NCBI GenBank assembly: GCA_030123585.1
Contig: CP126120.1
Coordinates: forward strand, 1,591,254 to 1,655,253
Direction: 5' to 3'
Source of the DNA: Rhodanobacteraceae bacterium
Lineage (GTDB): Bacteria; Pseudomonadota; Gammaproteobacteria; Xanthomonadales; Rhodanobacteraceae
Length of the DNA: 64,000 nt
Shown here piece after piece: positions 38,702 to 47,413 of the stretch. Every line of letters begins with the position of its first letter. Position 1 is the stretch's first letter. Below the pieces are notes generated by a model, which saw nothing but the letters and a program-made list of their open reading frames with translations, was not told where the DNA came from and made no database searches. Made by a program: the position numbers and the translations under genes.

Positions 38702-39969
38702 AGGGCAGGCGCTGGCTGGTGTTCGCGAGCGTGATCGTGGCGCTGGCCGCGATCGCCTTCGTGTGGCTGGCGTCGGATCCCGGTTACGTGCTGATCCGCT
38801 TCCGCGGTTGGCGCATCGAAGCCACCGTGGTCGGCGCGGTGGCAATCCTGATCGCGGCGTGGATCGCGATCGGCATCGCATGGTGGCTGCTGCGCTGGCC
38901 GTTCGGCGCGCTGTCGCGGCGGCATCGCCGGATCAGCCACGAGCGCCTGCGCGACGGGCTGGTCGCGATGCACGAGGGCCGCAACGTCGAGGCCCACCGC
39001 ACCCTGCAACGCGCGGCGCAGTATTCCAGCCTGCGCGCGCCGGCCCTGCTGGCGGCGGCCGACGCCGCGCACCGGCATGGCGACACCACCCGCGCGCTGG
39101 AAGCGCTGGACGAAGCCGCGCAGCACGCGCCCGACGCGGCGCGCATCCTGCGCGCGCGCATCCTGCGCGAGAACGGCCGCGCCGAGGAAGCCCTGCAACT
39201 GCTGGCGCCGGGCGCGGACGCCGGCAAGCTGCCGCCGGCCGGCTGGCACGAATACGCGCTCGCCGCGCTGGCCACCCAGCAGCCCGACAAGGCGCGCGCG
39301 GCGCTGGAACCGTTGCGCAAGACCGACATGCTGGGCAGCGCCGGTTACGCCGACCTGGCCGACAGGACGCTGGGCGCGTTGATGCGGCGCGCGCCCGACG
39401 CGGCCGCGCTGCAGGATCTGTGGAAACGCGCCAACCGCCAGCAGCGCCAGATGCCTTCCCTGCTCGAAGCCTACGCACGCCGCGCGGCCGCGCTCGGAGT
39501 GGCGCACGACGCGCTCGACGCCATCGAGGATGCGCTGAAACGCGAATGGAATCCCGATCTGGTTGCCGCCTACGCCGATGCGACGCCGCCCGCCGAAGCC
39601 GCAGCGCGCCTGCGCAACGCGGCCCGCTGGATGGACGCGCACCCCGGCGACAACGCGCTGCTGCGCGCGCTCGGCGTGCTGTCGATGCGCGCCGCCGATC
39701 CGCGCGACGCGCGCGAATACCTGGTGCGCGCGTTGGCGCTGCAACCGACCGCCGCGGGCTGGTCGGCGCTGGGCGACGTGCAATCCGCCTCCGGCGAACC
39801 CGGCGACGCCACCCGCTGCTACGCCAATGCGTGGAAATGCGAACGCGGCGAGGAAATCGCGCCGGGTCCGCACGAGGCCGGCATCGACACCGCGCACATC
39901 ACGCTGGAGGAGCGCGACGAGCACGGGATGCCGCGCCTGCCCGGGGAGCCATCATCGCCCATGCGCTGA
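38698..39969 (+). CDS. hemY: HemY-family TPR membrane protein
   Basis: 423 residues. Two N-terminal membrane helices flanking DPGYVLIRFRGWRIE, a family hallmark, then TPR repeats (RDGLVAMHEGRNVEAHRTLQRAA; ALGVLSMRAADPRDAREYLVRAL). Associated with late haem synthesis; not the protoporphyrinogen oxidase of the same name. ATGA overlap with hemX. Confidence 0.92.
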   Translation: MKGRRWLVFASVIVALAAIAFVWLASDPGYVLIRFRGWRIEATVVGAVAILIAAWIAIGIAWWLLRWPFGALSRRHRRISHERLRDGLVAMHEGRNVEAHRTLQRAAQYSSLRAPALLAAADAAHRHGDTTRALEALDEAAQHAPDAARILRARILRENGRAEEALQLLAPGADAGKLPPAGWHEYALAALATQQPDKARAALEPLRKTDMLGSAGYADLADRTLGALMRRAPDAAALQDLWKRANRQQRQMPSLLEAYARRAAALGVAHDALDAIEDALKREWNPDLVAAYADATPPAEAAARLRNAARWMDAHPGDNALLRALGVLSMRAADPRDAREYLVRALALQPTAAGWSALGDVQSASGEPGDATRCYANAWKCERGEEIAPGPHEAGIDTAHITLEERDEHGMPRLPGEPSSPMR

Positions 39970-39978
39970 TCGCGCGCG

Positions 39979-40542
39979 TCAATGGACGATCCGTATGTCC
40001 GTGACCTTGCCGCCCTGCAAGTGAATTTCCAGCCCCGGGCGAGAGCCCACGGCAGGATAAGACCAGGTTTCGCTCCAGGCCGGCGCCCGCGGTCCCGCTC
40101 CCGCGGCAACGGCCAGCTTGTTGCGGGCGCGTTCGGGCGGCAGCCCGCACCGCCCGATCAACTCCGCAACGCTCATGCCCGGGGTGACCTCGTTGAAATC
40201 ACACGGACCGCCGTTCCCCACGAACCCGTAGCCCAAGGTCTGCTCGCGCAGCACGACACCCCCGGAAAAATCCACACGAACCATGAATCGCTGCGGGCCG
40301 AAGTTGTAGTACCAGGCTTCCACGACCACGGGCGTACCCGGTTCGACCGGCGTCTCCACGCCGGGTCCGGGCAACTCGACGTAACGGTCCACGAAGAAAG
40401 GCGCTCCGCAGGCGGCGCGCACCTCGGCAATGCTGTCGCCCTGCCTGACCAGATGATTTCCGCAACGCAATGCCCAGGCTCGTTGCGGCAGACCCAGCGC
40501 CAGCAGCGCAACCAGCAGACCGAACACTCCGAGCCTCGCCAT
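39979..40542 (-). CDS. DUF2845-type secreted protein
   Basis: 187 residues. A signal peptide (LLVALLALGLPQRAWA) precedes two copies of the family motif RCGNHLVRQGDSIAEVRAACGAP / DFNEVTPGMSVAELIGRCGLP, with paired Cys in both copies. Convergent with hemY, 9 bases apart. Function unknown. Confidence 0.82.
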   Translation of the reverse strand: MARLGVFGLLVALLALGLPQRAWALRCGNHLVRQGDSIAEVRAACGAPFFVDRYVELPGPGVETPVEPGTPVVVEAWYYNFGPQRFMVRVDFSGGVVLREQTLGYGFVGNGGPCDFNEVTPGMSVAELIGRCGLPPERARNKLAVAAGAGPRAPAWSETWSYPAVGSRPGLEIHLQGGKVTDIRIVH

Positions 40543-40703
40543 CCGTCACACTCCCGTTGCAGCGGGCGCATGGACCCGCGCGTGGTGGCAGCGAGCCTAG
40601 CACGCACCCGCAAGGGCAATGTCCACGGCTCGTGAAGCCATCCCTTCGCATCGCGCCTCCGTCCCGGCGATAATCAAAAAATTCCGTCACGCCGCGCGAT
40701 GCC

Positions 40704-41144
40704 ATGCCGATCTGGAAACGATCCGCCGACCTCGAAACCGTCAACGGCTGGAGCGCGCGTACGCGGATGCGCGCGCTCGACATCCGCATCACCGAAATCG
40801 GCGACGACTACCTGCGCGGCACGATGCCGGTGGACGACCGCACCCGCCAGCCCTACGGCATCCTGCACGGCGGCGCCTCGGTGGCGCTGGCGGAAACGCT
40901 GGGCTCGACCGCGGCGATGTTGTGCTGCGACGACGGTTTCGCCGCGGTCGGCCTCGACATCAACGCCAACCATCTGCGCGCGGTGCGCGAAGGCACGGTC
41001 ACCGGCACCGCGCGACCGCTGCACATCGGGCGCAGCACGCAGGTGTGGGAAATCCGGATCGAGAACGCAGCCGGTGCACTGACCTGCACCTCGCGCCTGA
41101 CCATGGCGGTGGTTCCGCAGCGTGCGGTGATGCCGCGCCCGTAG
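40704..41144 (+). CDS. Hotdog thioesterase (MenI/EntH-like)
   Basis: 146 residues. GTMPVDDRTRQPYGILHGGASVALAETLGS is the catalytic hotdog segment of PaaI/MenI-type acyl-CoA thioesterases, and VGLDINANHLRAVREGTVTG is conserved. Physiological substrate unknown. Confidence 0.88.
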   Translation: MPIWKRSADLETVNGWSARTRMRALDIRITEIGDDYLRGTMPVDDRTRQPYGILHGGASVALAETLGSTAAMLCCDDGFAAVGLDINANHLRAVREGTVTGTARPLHIGRSTQVWEIRIENAAGALTCTSRLTMAVVPQRAVMPRP

Positions 41145-41234
41145 GGGCCCGCGTGCAGGCGACCTCCCGCAAGCCGGCTCAACCCATGAGACGGCGCGGC
41201 GTACACTCGCGTGCAATCGCCGAAGGGAACGCGC

Positions 41235-42500
41235 ATGACGCTGGTTGAAATCCTCCTGATCGTACTGGTCGTGCTGGCCGCGGGCGTGCTGCTGTTGCAG
41301 CTCGCGGCACTGGCGCGCGGCCGCAGCGACCCGGCGCTGCGCGAAAAACTCGAAGGCCTGCGCGATGACAGCCAGCGGCTGGATCAAACCCTGCGCGACG
41401 AGCAGCGCGCCGGCCGCGCCGAACTCGCGCAATCGCTGGACCGCCTCGGCGAGCGCCTGCAAAAGACCCTCGGCGAACTTTCGGAAGGCAACGAGAAGCG
41501 TCTCGGCGAAGTGCGCGCCACGCTGGAATCGAAGTTGAAGGCGTTGCAGGACGACAACACCGTGCAGCTCGACAAGATGCGCGCCACCGTCGACGAAAAA
41601 TTGCAGAGCAGCCTGCAGGAACGTTTCAACAAGTCGTTCGGGATGATTTCCGAACGCCTCGAAGCGGTGCAGCGCGGCCTCGGCGAAATGCAGACGCTGG
41701 CCACCGGCGTCGGCGACTTGAAGCGCGTGCTCAGCAACGTCAAGACCCGCGGCACCTTTGGCGAAGTGCAGCTCGGCGCACTGCTGGAACAACTGCTGTC
41801 CGCCGAACAGTACGCGACGAATGTCGCCACCGTGCCGGGCTCGAACGATCGCGTCGAATACGCGATCCGCCTGCCCGGCCGCGACGGCGACGCGCCGGTG
41901 TGGCTGCCGATCGACGCCAAGTTCCCGATCGAGGATCACCAGCGCCTGCTCGACGCGCAGGAACGCGCCGATCCGGAAACCGCGGCGCAGGCGGCCGCCG
42001 CACTGGAACGGCGCGTGCGCGACGAGGCCCGGACCATCCAGGCCAAATACGTCTCGCCGCCCGCCACCACCGACTTCGCGATCCTGTTCCTGCCGACCGA
42101 AGGCCTGTACGCCGAGGTGATCCGCCGTCCCGGCCTGTTCGAGGCGCTGCAGCGCGACTCGCGCGTCACCGTGGCCGGCCCGACCACGCTGACCGCGATC
42201 CTCAATGCGCTGCAGATGGGCTTCCGCACCCTCGCGATCGAGAAACGTTCGAGCGAGGTGTGGCAGATCCTCGGCGCGGTCAAGACCGAGTTCGGCAAGT
42301 TCGGCGCGATCGTGGACAAGGCCAGGAACCAGCTCGACAGCGCGCGCAACAACCTCGACGAACTGGTCGGCCGTCGTTCGCGCGCGATCGAACGCAAGCT
42401 GCGCGGCGTGGAATCGCTGCCCGACGACGCTTCGCGCGCGTTGCTGGGCGATGCCGCTGCAGGCAACGGCGACGACGGCAACGACGACGACGCGAACTGA
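41235..42500 (+). CDS. rmuC: RmuC-family DNA recombination protein
   Basis: 421 residues. N-terminal membrane helix (VEILLIVLVVLAAGVLLLQ), a long coiled coil (~40-150), then the RmuC domain (TRGTFGEVQLGALLEQLL, PIDAKFPIEDHQRLLD, LFLPTEGLYAEVIRRPGL, TTLTAILNALQMGFR). Limits inversion at short repeats in E. coli. Start at 41235. The Asp/Asn-rich tail (GNGDDGNDDDAN) is unusual. Confidence 0.92.
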   Translation: MTLVEILLIVLVVLAAGVLLLQLAALARGRSDPALREKLEGLRDDSQRLDQTLRDEQRAGRAELAQSLDRLGERLQKTLGELSEGNEKRLGEVRATLESKLKALQDDNTVQLDKMRATVDEKLQSSLQERFNKSFGMISERLEAVQRGLGEMQTLATGVGDLKRVLSNVKTRGTFGEVQLGALLEQLLSAEQYATNVATVPGSNDRVEYAIRLPGRDGDAPVWLPIDAKFPIEDHQRLLDAQERADPETAAQAAAALERRVRDEARTIQAKYVSPPATTDFAILFLPTEGLYAEVIRRPGLFEALQRDSRVTVAGPTTLTAILNALQMGFRTLAIEKRSSEVWQILGAVKTEFGKFGAIVDKARNQLDSARNNLDELVGRRSRAIERKLRGVESLPDDASRALLGDAAAGNGDDGNDDDAN

Positions 42501-42611
42501 CTCGGGCTTCCGCCGCCCGCCGGGACGGCGCGCCGTTTCGACAACGCGTGATTCCGACCAAACGCCCGGCGGCGTTACACTGTGCCGTTGACGCCAGCCG
42601 GAGCCCCCTCC

Positions 42612-43241
42612 ATGAGCGAAGTCCGCAAACCTTCCCTGTGCGCCGCCGCCAAGCCGACCTCGCCGCCCGTGACGCGCGAGCAGGCGATGGACGCGGTGCG
42701 CACGCTGCTGCGCTGGGCCGGCGACGAGCCGACCCGCGAAGGCCTGCACGACACGCCCAAGCGGGTGGTGGACGCCTACGCCGAATGGTTTTCCGGCTAC
42801 CACGAAGACCCGCAGGAATACCTGCGCCGCACCTTCGAGGAAGTCGCCGGCTACGATGAGATGATCGTGCTGCGCGGCATCCAGTTCGAATCGTTCTGCG
42901 AACATCACATGGCGCCCATCATCGGCCGCGCGCACGTCGGCTACCTGCCGGACGGGAAAGTGGTCGGCATCTCCAAGCTGGCGCGCGTGGTGGACGCCTT
43001 CGCACACCGCTTCCAGGTGCAGGAAAAGCTCACCGCACAGATCGCGACCTGCATCAGCGAGGTGCTGCAGCCGCGCGGCGTCGGCGTGGTGGTCGACGCG
43101 ACCCACCAGTGCATGACCACCCGCGGCGTGCACAAGCGCGGCGTGTCACTGATCACCAGCCAGATGCTGGGCAGCTTCCGCGACGACCCCAGCACGCGCG
43201 CCGAATTCCTGAAATTCATCGACATCGACGGCGGCCACTAG
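42612..43241 (+). CDS. folE: GTP cyclohydrolase I
   Basis: 209 residues. Converts GTP to dihydroneopterin triphosphate for folate synthesis. Zinc ligands in FCEHHMAP and [13 protein letters not shown]; substrate motif [22 protein letters not shown] 42612. Confidence 0.96.
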   Translation: MSEVRKPSLCAAAKPTSPPVTREQAMDAVRTLLRWAGDEPTREGLHDTPKRVVDAYAEWFSGYHEDPQEYLRRTFEEVAGYDEMIVLRGIQFESFCEHHMAPIIGRAHVGYLPDGKVVGISKLARVVDAFAHRFQVQEKLTAQIATCISEVLQPRGVGVVVDATHQCMTTRGVHKRGVSLITSQMLGSFRDDPSTRAEFLKFIDIDGGH

Positions 43242-43258
43242 GGTCCCTGAACCAGCTC

Positions 43259-43377
43259 GTCATTCCTGAGCCACACGCGCTGCGGCATCTCTCGCATTCA
43301 TGGCAGCCGACGGCGGATTCGCAGGAAGACCGATTCCGGGTCCTGTCCGCACACAGCGCGGACAGCCCCGGAATGAC
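43259..43377. repeat. GTCATTCC palindromic element, degenerate copy
   Basis: GTCATTCCTGAGC at 43259 is mirrored imperfectly by CCCCGGAATGAC at 43366-43377, with GATTCCGGGTCCTGTCCGC mirrored by GCGGACAGCCCC inside. It occupies part of the 354-base gap between folE and the MFS gene, which holds no ORF of note. Confidence 0.7.
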
Positions 43378-43416
43378 CAGCGTTTTGGTCCGCGGATCCG
43401 GAGACTTCTTGAAGTC

Positions 43417-43462
43417 GTCATTCCGGGGCCGACGCGGCTGCATCGCGGCGGAACCCGGAATC
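43417..43462. repeat. Half copy of the GTCATTCCGGGG element
   Basis: GTCATTCCGGGGCC at 43417, inner hairpin GCCGACGCGGCTGCATCGCGGCG-like, ending ACCCGGAATC. Second element in the same gap. Confidence 0.65.
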
Positions 43463-43595
43463 GGTTTCGTTCGGACCATCGCTACGGCGTGAACCGCGCC
43501 TGACGCCACAGGCCGGCCCTGCCGCCTGCGATCCGGTGACCGTAACGCCATCGCGTTAAACTTGCCCGCTTGCCCGCCCGCGCGCCTCACGCCGC

Positions 43596-44873
43596 ATGAC
43601 CGATCCCACCCTGCAGGACCATCCACGCCGCCGCGCCGCGGTGATCTTCATCTTCGTCACGGTGACGATCGACATGCTGGCGTTCGGGATCGTGATCCCG
43701 GTGCTGCCGCACCTGATCGTCGAGCTGATCGGCGGCAGCATCGCGAAAGCCGCAGTGTGGTCGAGCGGCTTCAGCACGCTGTTCATGCTGATGCAGTTCG
43801 TGTGCTCGCCGATCCAGGGCGCGCTGTCGGATCGCTTCGGCCGGCGCACCGTGATCCTGATCTCGAGTTTCGGCCTCGGCATCGATTTCATCGTGATGGC
43901 GCTGGCGCCGTTCCTGTGGCTGCTGTTCATCGGGCGCGCGGTGTCGGGCATGTGCGCCGCCAGCTTCTCGACCGCCAACGCCTACATCGCCGACATCACC
44001 CCGCGCGAGAAACGCGCCGCCGCGTTCGGCATGCTGGGCGGCGCGTTCGCAGTCGGCTTCATCGTGGGTCCCGCGCTCGGCGGTTTCCTCGGACACCTGT
44101 GGATCCGCCTGCCGTTCTGGGTGGCCGCGGGGCTGTGCATCGTCAACTTCTGCTATGGCTTTTTCGTATTGCCGGAGTCGCTGCCGAAGGAACGCCGCGC
44201 GCCGAAATTCGATTGGCGCCACGCCAACCCGCTCGGCTCGGTGCTGCTGCTGCGCCGCTACCCGCAGGTGCTGGCGCTGGCCGCGGTATTTTTCCTGCTG
44301 GCGCTGGCGCAGTTCTCGATCAATTCGACCTACGTGCTGTACACCGATTTCCGCTACGGTTGGGGCCCGCAGGCGGTCGGCTACACGCTGGCGCTGGTCG
44401 GCGTGCTGACCGGGGTGGTGCAAGCGGTGCTGGTGCGGCGCTTCATGCCGAAACTCGGCGAGCGCCGGATGATCCTGGCCGGGCTCACGTTCGTGACCGT
44501 CGGCTATCTGGTGTTCGGCTTCGCACCGGAAGCGTGGATCTTCCTCTCCGGCATTCCGTTCCTGTGCCTCGGCGGCCTCGCCGGGCCGCCCGCGCAATCG
44601 CTGGTGACGCACCAGGTCGATCCTTCCGAACAGGGTCGCCTGCAGGGCGCGCTGACCAGCCTGCAAAGCCTCGCCGGCATCTTCGGCCCCGCAGTGTTCG
44701 CCAACCTGTTCGCGTTGTTCATCAGCAAGCACGCGCCGCTTTCCGGGCATCTGCCGGGCGTGGCTTTCGTGCTGGCGGCGGCGCTGGCGCTGGCCGCGCT
44801 GCTGCTGACCGTGCGCGCGACCCGCAACCTGCCCGCGCACGTGCCGCCTGCCGCGGCCCCGGAATCGACTTGA
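43596..44873 (+). CDS. MFS transporter, TetA-like drug:proton antiporter family
   Basis: 425 residues, 12 helices. Motif A GALSDRFGRRTVILIS after helix 2 and YIADITPREKRAAAFGMLG after helix 4 are typical of the TCR/Tet family. A long central loop (PKERRAPKFDWRHANPLGS) follows helix 6. Exports a small molecule; drug resistance is possible but not shown. Confidence 0.85.
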   Translation: MTDPTLQDHPRRRAAVIFIFVTVTIDMLAFGIVIPVLPHLIVELIGGSIAKAAVWSSGFSTLFMLMQFVCSPIQGALSDRFGRRTVILISSFGLGIDFIVMALAPFLWLLFIGRAVSGMCAASFSTANAYIADITPREKRAAAFGMLGGAFAVGFIVGPALGGFLGHLWIRLPFWVAAGLCIVNFCYGFFVLPESLPKERRAPKFDWRHANPLGSVLLLRRYPQVLALAAVFFLLALAQFSINSTYVLYTDFRYGWGPQAVGYTLALVGVLTGVVQAVLVRRFMPKLGERRMILAGLTFVTVGYLVFGFAPEAWIFLSGIPFLCLGGLAGPPAQSLVTHQVDPSEQGRLQGALTSLQSLAGIFGPAVFANLFALFISKHAPLSGHLPGVAFVLAAALALAALLLTVRATRNLPAHVPPAAAPEST

Positions 44874-44936
44874 GCTTGCATTCGTCCCGCCGCGGCCGCA
44901 TGTGAAACTTTCCCGCACCCACCGGAGCGCGCCGCG

Positions 44937-45137
44937 ATGATGACCTTCCTGCTGTGGTTGCTGCTGCTGATCTTCTGCTGGCCGATCGCGCTGCTGGCGC
45001 TGGTCCTGTGGCCGCTGGTGTGGCTGATCGCGCTGCCGTTCCGCCTGCTTGGTTTTGCGGTGGATGGTGTATTCGAATTCCTGCGCGCGCTGTTCATGCT
45101 GCCTGCCAGAATCCTGCGCGGGCCGCGCGCGACGTGA
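44937..45137 (+). CDS. Small hydrophobic membrane protein
   Basis: 66 residues, about two helices rich in Leu and Trp (FLLWLLLLIFCWPIALLALVLWPLVWLIALPF, and VFEFLRALFML), ending ARILRGPRAT. GGAG lies upstream of ATG 44937. Not recognised. Confidence 0.6.
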   Translation: MMTFLLWLLLLIFCWPIALLALVLWPLVWLIALPFRLLGFAVDGVFEFLRALFMLPARILRGPRAT

Positions 45138-45223
45138 ATCCGCGACGGCATCCGTTTGTGGTGAGTTATCGAACCACGAACAGCCCCATCTTTTGTGTTT
45201 CTCTCGTCCGCAAGGAGTTCACG

Positions 45224-45730
45224 ATGACCATCTCGATGTACCAGGCTTCCGTTCCCGTATTCGTGCGCGCGCTGACCAACCTTTCCGAGGTGCTGAAGAA
45301 AGGCGAGGCGCATGCGAAGGACAAGGGCCAGAATCCCGACAACCTGCTGCAGCAGCGGCTGATCTTCGACATGCTGCCGCTGATCAAGCAGATCCAGATC
45401 GCCTGTGACACCGCCGCGCGCGGCAGCGCCCGGCTGGCGGGTGTGGAACCCAAATCCTTTCCCGACAACGAAACCACGCTGGCGCAGGCGTTCGACCGCA
45501 TTGCCAGCACCATCGCCTACATCCAGTCCTTCAAGCCCGAACAGATCGACGGCAGCGAAGGCCGCAAGGTGGTGATGAAGACGCGCCACGGCGACGTGGA
45601 ATTCGTCGGCCTCGCCTACCTCACCGAATACACCCTGCCCAACCTGTTCTTCCACTGCACCACCGCCTACGACATCCTGCGCGTGGCCGGCACCCCGATC
45701 GGCAAGAAGGATTTCCTGGGCGATCGGTGA
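45224..45730 (+). CDS. DUF1993-family protein
   Basis: 168 residues. MTISMYQASVPVFVRALTNL and the ending LRVAGTPIGKKDFLG are typical of the DUF1993 helical-bundle (DinB-like) family. AAGGAG (45212-45217) is well placed before ATG 45224. No metal-binding triad is evident. Function unknown. Confidence 0.88.
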   Translation: MTISMYQASVPVFVRALTNLSEVLKKGEAHAKDKGQNPDNLLQQRLIFDMLPLIKQIQIACDTAARGSARLAGVEPKSFPDNETTLAQAFDRIASTIAYIQSFKPEQIDGSEGRKVVMKTRHGDVEFVGLAYLTEYTLPNLFFHCTTAYDILRVAGTPIGKKDFLGDR

Positions 45731-45737
45731 AGCCCTG

Positions 45738-45762
45738 CGCTATGAAAGCCTTTTTCATAGCG
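45738..45762. other. Hairpin immediately downstream of DUF1993 gene
   Basis: CGCTATGAAA (45738-45747) pairs with TTTCATAGCG (45753-45762), 10 bp with a 5-base loop, starting 8 bases after the stop codon. No U-run follows, so it is not a standard terminator; it could be a protein-binding dyad. Confidence 0.55.
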
Positions 45763-45792
45763 TCGCGAGCATTGAAAAAATCGTTGTCTGAT

Positions 45793-45843
45793 CTTTCAAA
45801 GTCCATCAGCCTTCGCAACCATCCTTTCAAAGGGACGACAGCG
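45793..45843. promoter_or_regulatory. Paired CTTTCAAAG palindromes before fic remnant
   Basis: CTTTCAAAG at 45793-45801 and CCTTTCAAAGG at 45833-45843, centres about 41 bases apart (roughly four helical turns). They precede the first recognisable fic codon at 45847. Possible operator of the lost gene. Confidence 0.35.
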
Positions 45844-45846
45844 ACG

Positions 45847-46142
45847 GACGCGAAGGATTTTCAGGCACCCCAAGCCGGACGGATCGTGCGCACGGCACAA
45901 GGCCACCCAGCCTTCGTGCCGGCGCCGCTGCCGCCCAGGCTGGATTATTTCGATCTGGGAACGGTGTACGCCCTCACACGGGCGGACGCAGCTATCAGCG
46001 GACTCTCCGGATTGGGCCGAATACGGCACCTGTTGATGTGCGCAAGATCCGGAACTACGTGACCGCGCTGCAATACGGTATTGCACGTCTGCATACGCTG
46101 CCGTTGATGTCGCGGCTGGTGCGGAACCGCACTAAAAGCTGA
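45847..46142 (+). pseudogene. Decayed fic (AMPylation) gene fragment
   Basis: Two frames carry consecutive pieces of a Fic-family N-terminal region. The first (45847-46035) encodes DFQAPQAGRIVRTAQGHPAF-VPAPLPPRLDYF, ADAAISGLSGLGR, HLL. The second (46035-46142, shifted by two) encodes DVRKIRNYVTALQYGIARLH-TLPLMSRLVRN and then stops. The segment normally between them (with the inhibitory S/T-x3-E-G motif) and the catalytic HPFxxGNG part are missing. Best read as an internal deletion plus truncation. Base composition is A/T-richer than the flanks, and the 543-base gap has no intact gene. Confidence 0.7.
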
Positions 46143-46218
46143 TGCAAGCGCACGCGGCGACAACGCTACGCCGGTGAGCACGCAGACAAAGCGGCCATGA
46201 GACGATCAGACCCAATTC

Positions 46219-46271
46219 TTACAATCGACTCGAATAACTTTACAATCGACCGCGTAAACCTTACAGTCGGC
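46219..46271 (+). promoter_or_regulatory. Three direct repeats at exact 21-bp spacing, operator/promoter of 46274 gene
   Basis: TTACAATCGAC starts at 46219 and 46240, and TTACAGTCGGC at 46261; the period is exactly 21 bp, two helical turns, so all copies face one side of DNA. TACAAT at 46241-46246 is a good -10 box, with the first repeat near the -35 position. The third copy ends two bases before the ATG at 46274, and no Shine-Dalgarno is visible. Binding by the N-terminal winged helix of the downstream protein would give autoregulation (inference). Confidence 0.7.
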
Positions 46272-46273
46272 GC

Positions 46274-47314
46274 ATGCCCCGCCCCGATCGCTCCGCCGAA
46301 ATCGACGCCGCATTGCTGGTACACGTTGAAAGACACCCGCACGACTTGGTGGCGGCGGTCGGCGAGTCGCTTGGCCTTACGCGGCAAACCGTCATCGCAC
46401 GCGTGCGTGCATTGATCGATGCGGGCTATCTCGAAAAATCCGGCACCACGCGTCCGACCTACCGCCACGGCCCCAGCCGGCGCGCGACATTCACGCATCC
46501 GTTGCGCGGTCTGGAAGAGGACCGAGTGTGGTCGCGCGACGTTGCGCCGCTGCTGCGCGGCTTGCCAGCGAACGTGATCGACATCTGCCACCACGGCCTC
46601 ACCGAGATGGTGAACAACGCGATCGACCATTCGGGCGGCTCGCATTTGCGCGTGTACGTCGATCGCACGCGGGAAATCGTGACGCTGATGGTCTCCGACG
46701 ACGGTGTGGGCATCTTCCGCAAGATCACGGCGGCGCTCGACCTCCCCGACGAGCGTTTGGCATTGTTGGAACTGTCCAAGGGCAAGTTGACCACCGATCC
46801 GCGCCGGCATACGGGCGAAGACGTGTTTTTCACGTCGCGCATGTTCGATCGCTTCCAGATTGCGTCAGGGGAACTGGTGTTCGATCACGACGACGCCGAG
46901 GCCGACGACCTGCTGGACACCATCGAACCGCGCTACGCCCGGCGCGGCACCACGGTATTGATGGAAATCGCTACGAAATCGAAGCGCACCGCGAAACAGG
47001 TGTTCGACAAGTTCTCCAGCGGCCCGGACGACTATGCGTTCGCGAAAACCGTCGTGCCGGTGCGGCTTGCGAAGGTCGGCGATGAAAACCTGGTGTCGCG
47101 CTCGCAGGCGAAGCGCTTGATGCAGCGCGTCGAGCGATTCAGGACCGTCGTGCTCGACTTCGCGGGCGTGACCAGCATCGGCCAGGCCTTCGCGGATGAG
47201 GTGTTCCGGGTGTTCGCCAGCGCGCATCCGGGCGTCGAGTTGATTCCCATGCACGCGGTTCCGCAAGTCCAGCAGATGATCCGCCGCGCGGAGGTGGCGC
47301 ACAACGAAGAATGA
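46274..47314 (+). CDS. Winged-helix / GHKL ATPase / STAS-like (DUF4325) regulator
   Basis: 346 residues combining three modules. A DNA-binding winged helix (about 1-60; VAAVGESLGLTRQTVIARVRALIDAG) is followed by a GHKL/HATPase fold (about 95-225; N box LTEMVNNAIDHSGG, G1 SDDGVGIF, G2 TGEDVFFTSRMFD). A C-terminal DUF4325 STAS-like domain (about 255-340; VVLDFAGVTSIGQAFADEVFRVF) completes it. No HisKA or receiver domain is present. The ATPase plus STAS pair recalls anti-sigma kinase/antagonist partner switching, here fused to DNA binding. It follows a tandem-repeat operator and a fic remnant, suggesting a horizontally acquired locus (inference). Confidence 0.85.
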   Translation: MPRPDRSAEIDAALLVHVERHPHDLVAAVGESLGLTRQTVIARVRALIDAGYLEKSGTTRPTYRHGPSRRATFTHPLRGLEEDRVWSRDVAPLLRGLPANVIDICHHGLTEMVNNAIDHSGGSHLRVYVDRTREIVTLMVSDDGVGIFRKITAALDLPDERLALLELSKGKLTTDPRRHTGEDVFFTSRMFDRFQIASGELVFDHDDAEADDLLDTIEPRYARRGTTVLMEIATKSKRTAKQVFDKFSSGPDDYAFAKTVVPVRLAKVGDENLVSRSQAKRLMQRVERFRTVVLDFAGVTSIGQAFADEVFRVFASAHPGVELIPMHAVPQVQQMIRRAEVAHNEE

Positions 47315-47413
47315 ACGCGCCATCCGTTGGCATGATGCGAGGCTGGCGTTCCATCGCATCGGTGCGTGCGGCATGCAATACTCGGATGCCTATCTACCTC
47401 ATGGGTCCGACTC

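Noticed and set aside
40674..43133. Minus-strand frame of ~820 codons opposite thioesterase, rmuC and folE
   Set aside because: Spans three unrelated real genes; shadow only.
45727..46062. Possible intact 111-residue gene starting at 45727
   Set aside because: The early part is unlike any family and the later part is a fic fragment; treated as a pseudogene from 45847.
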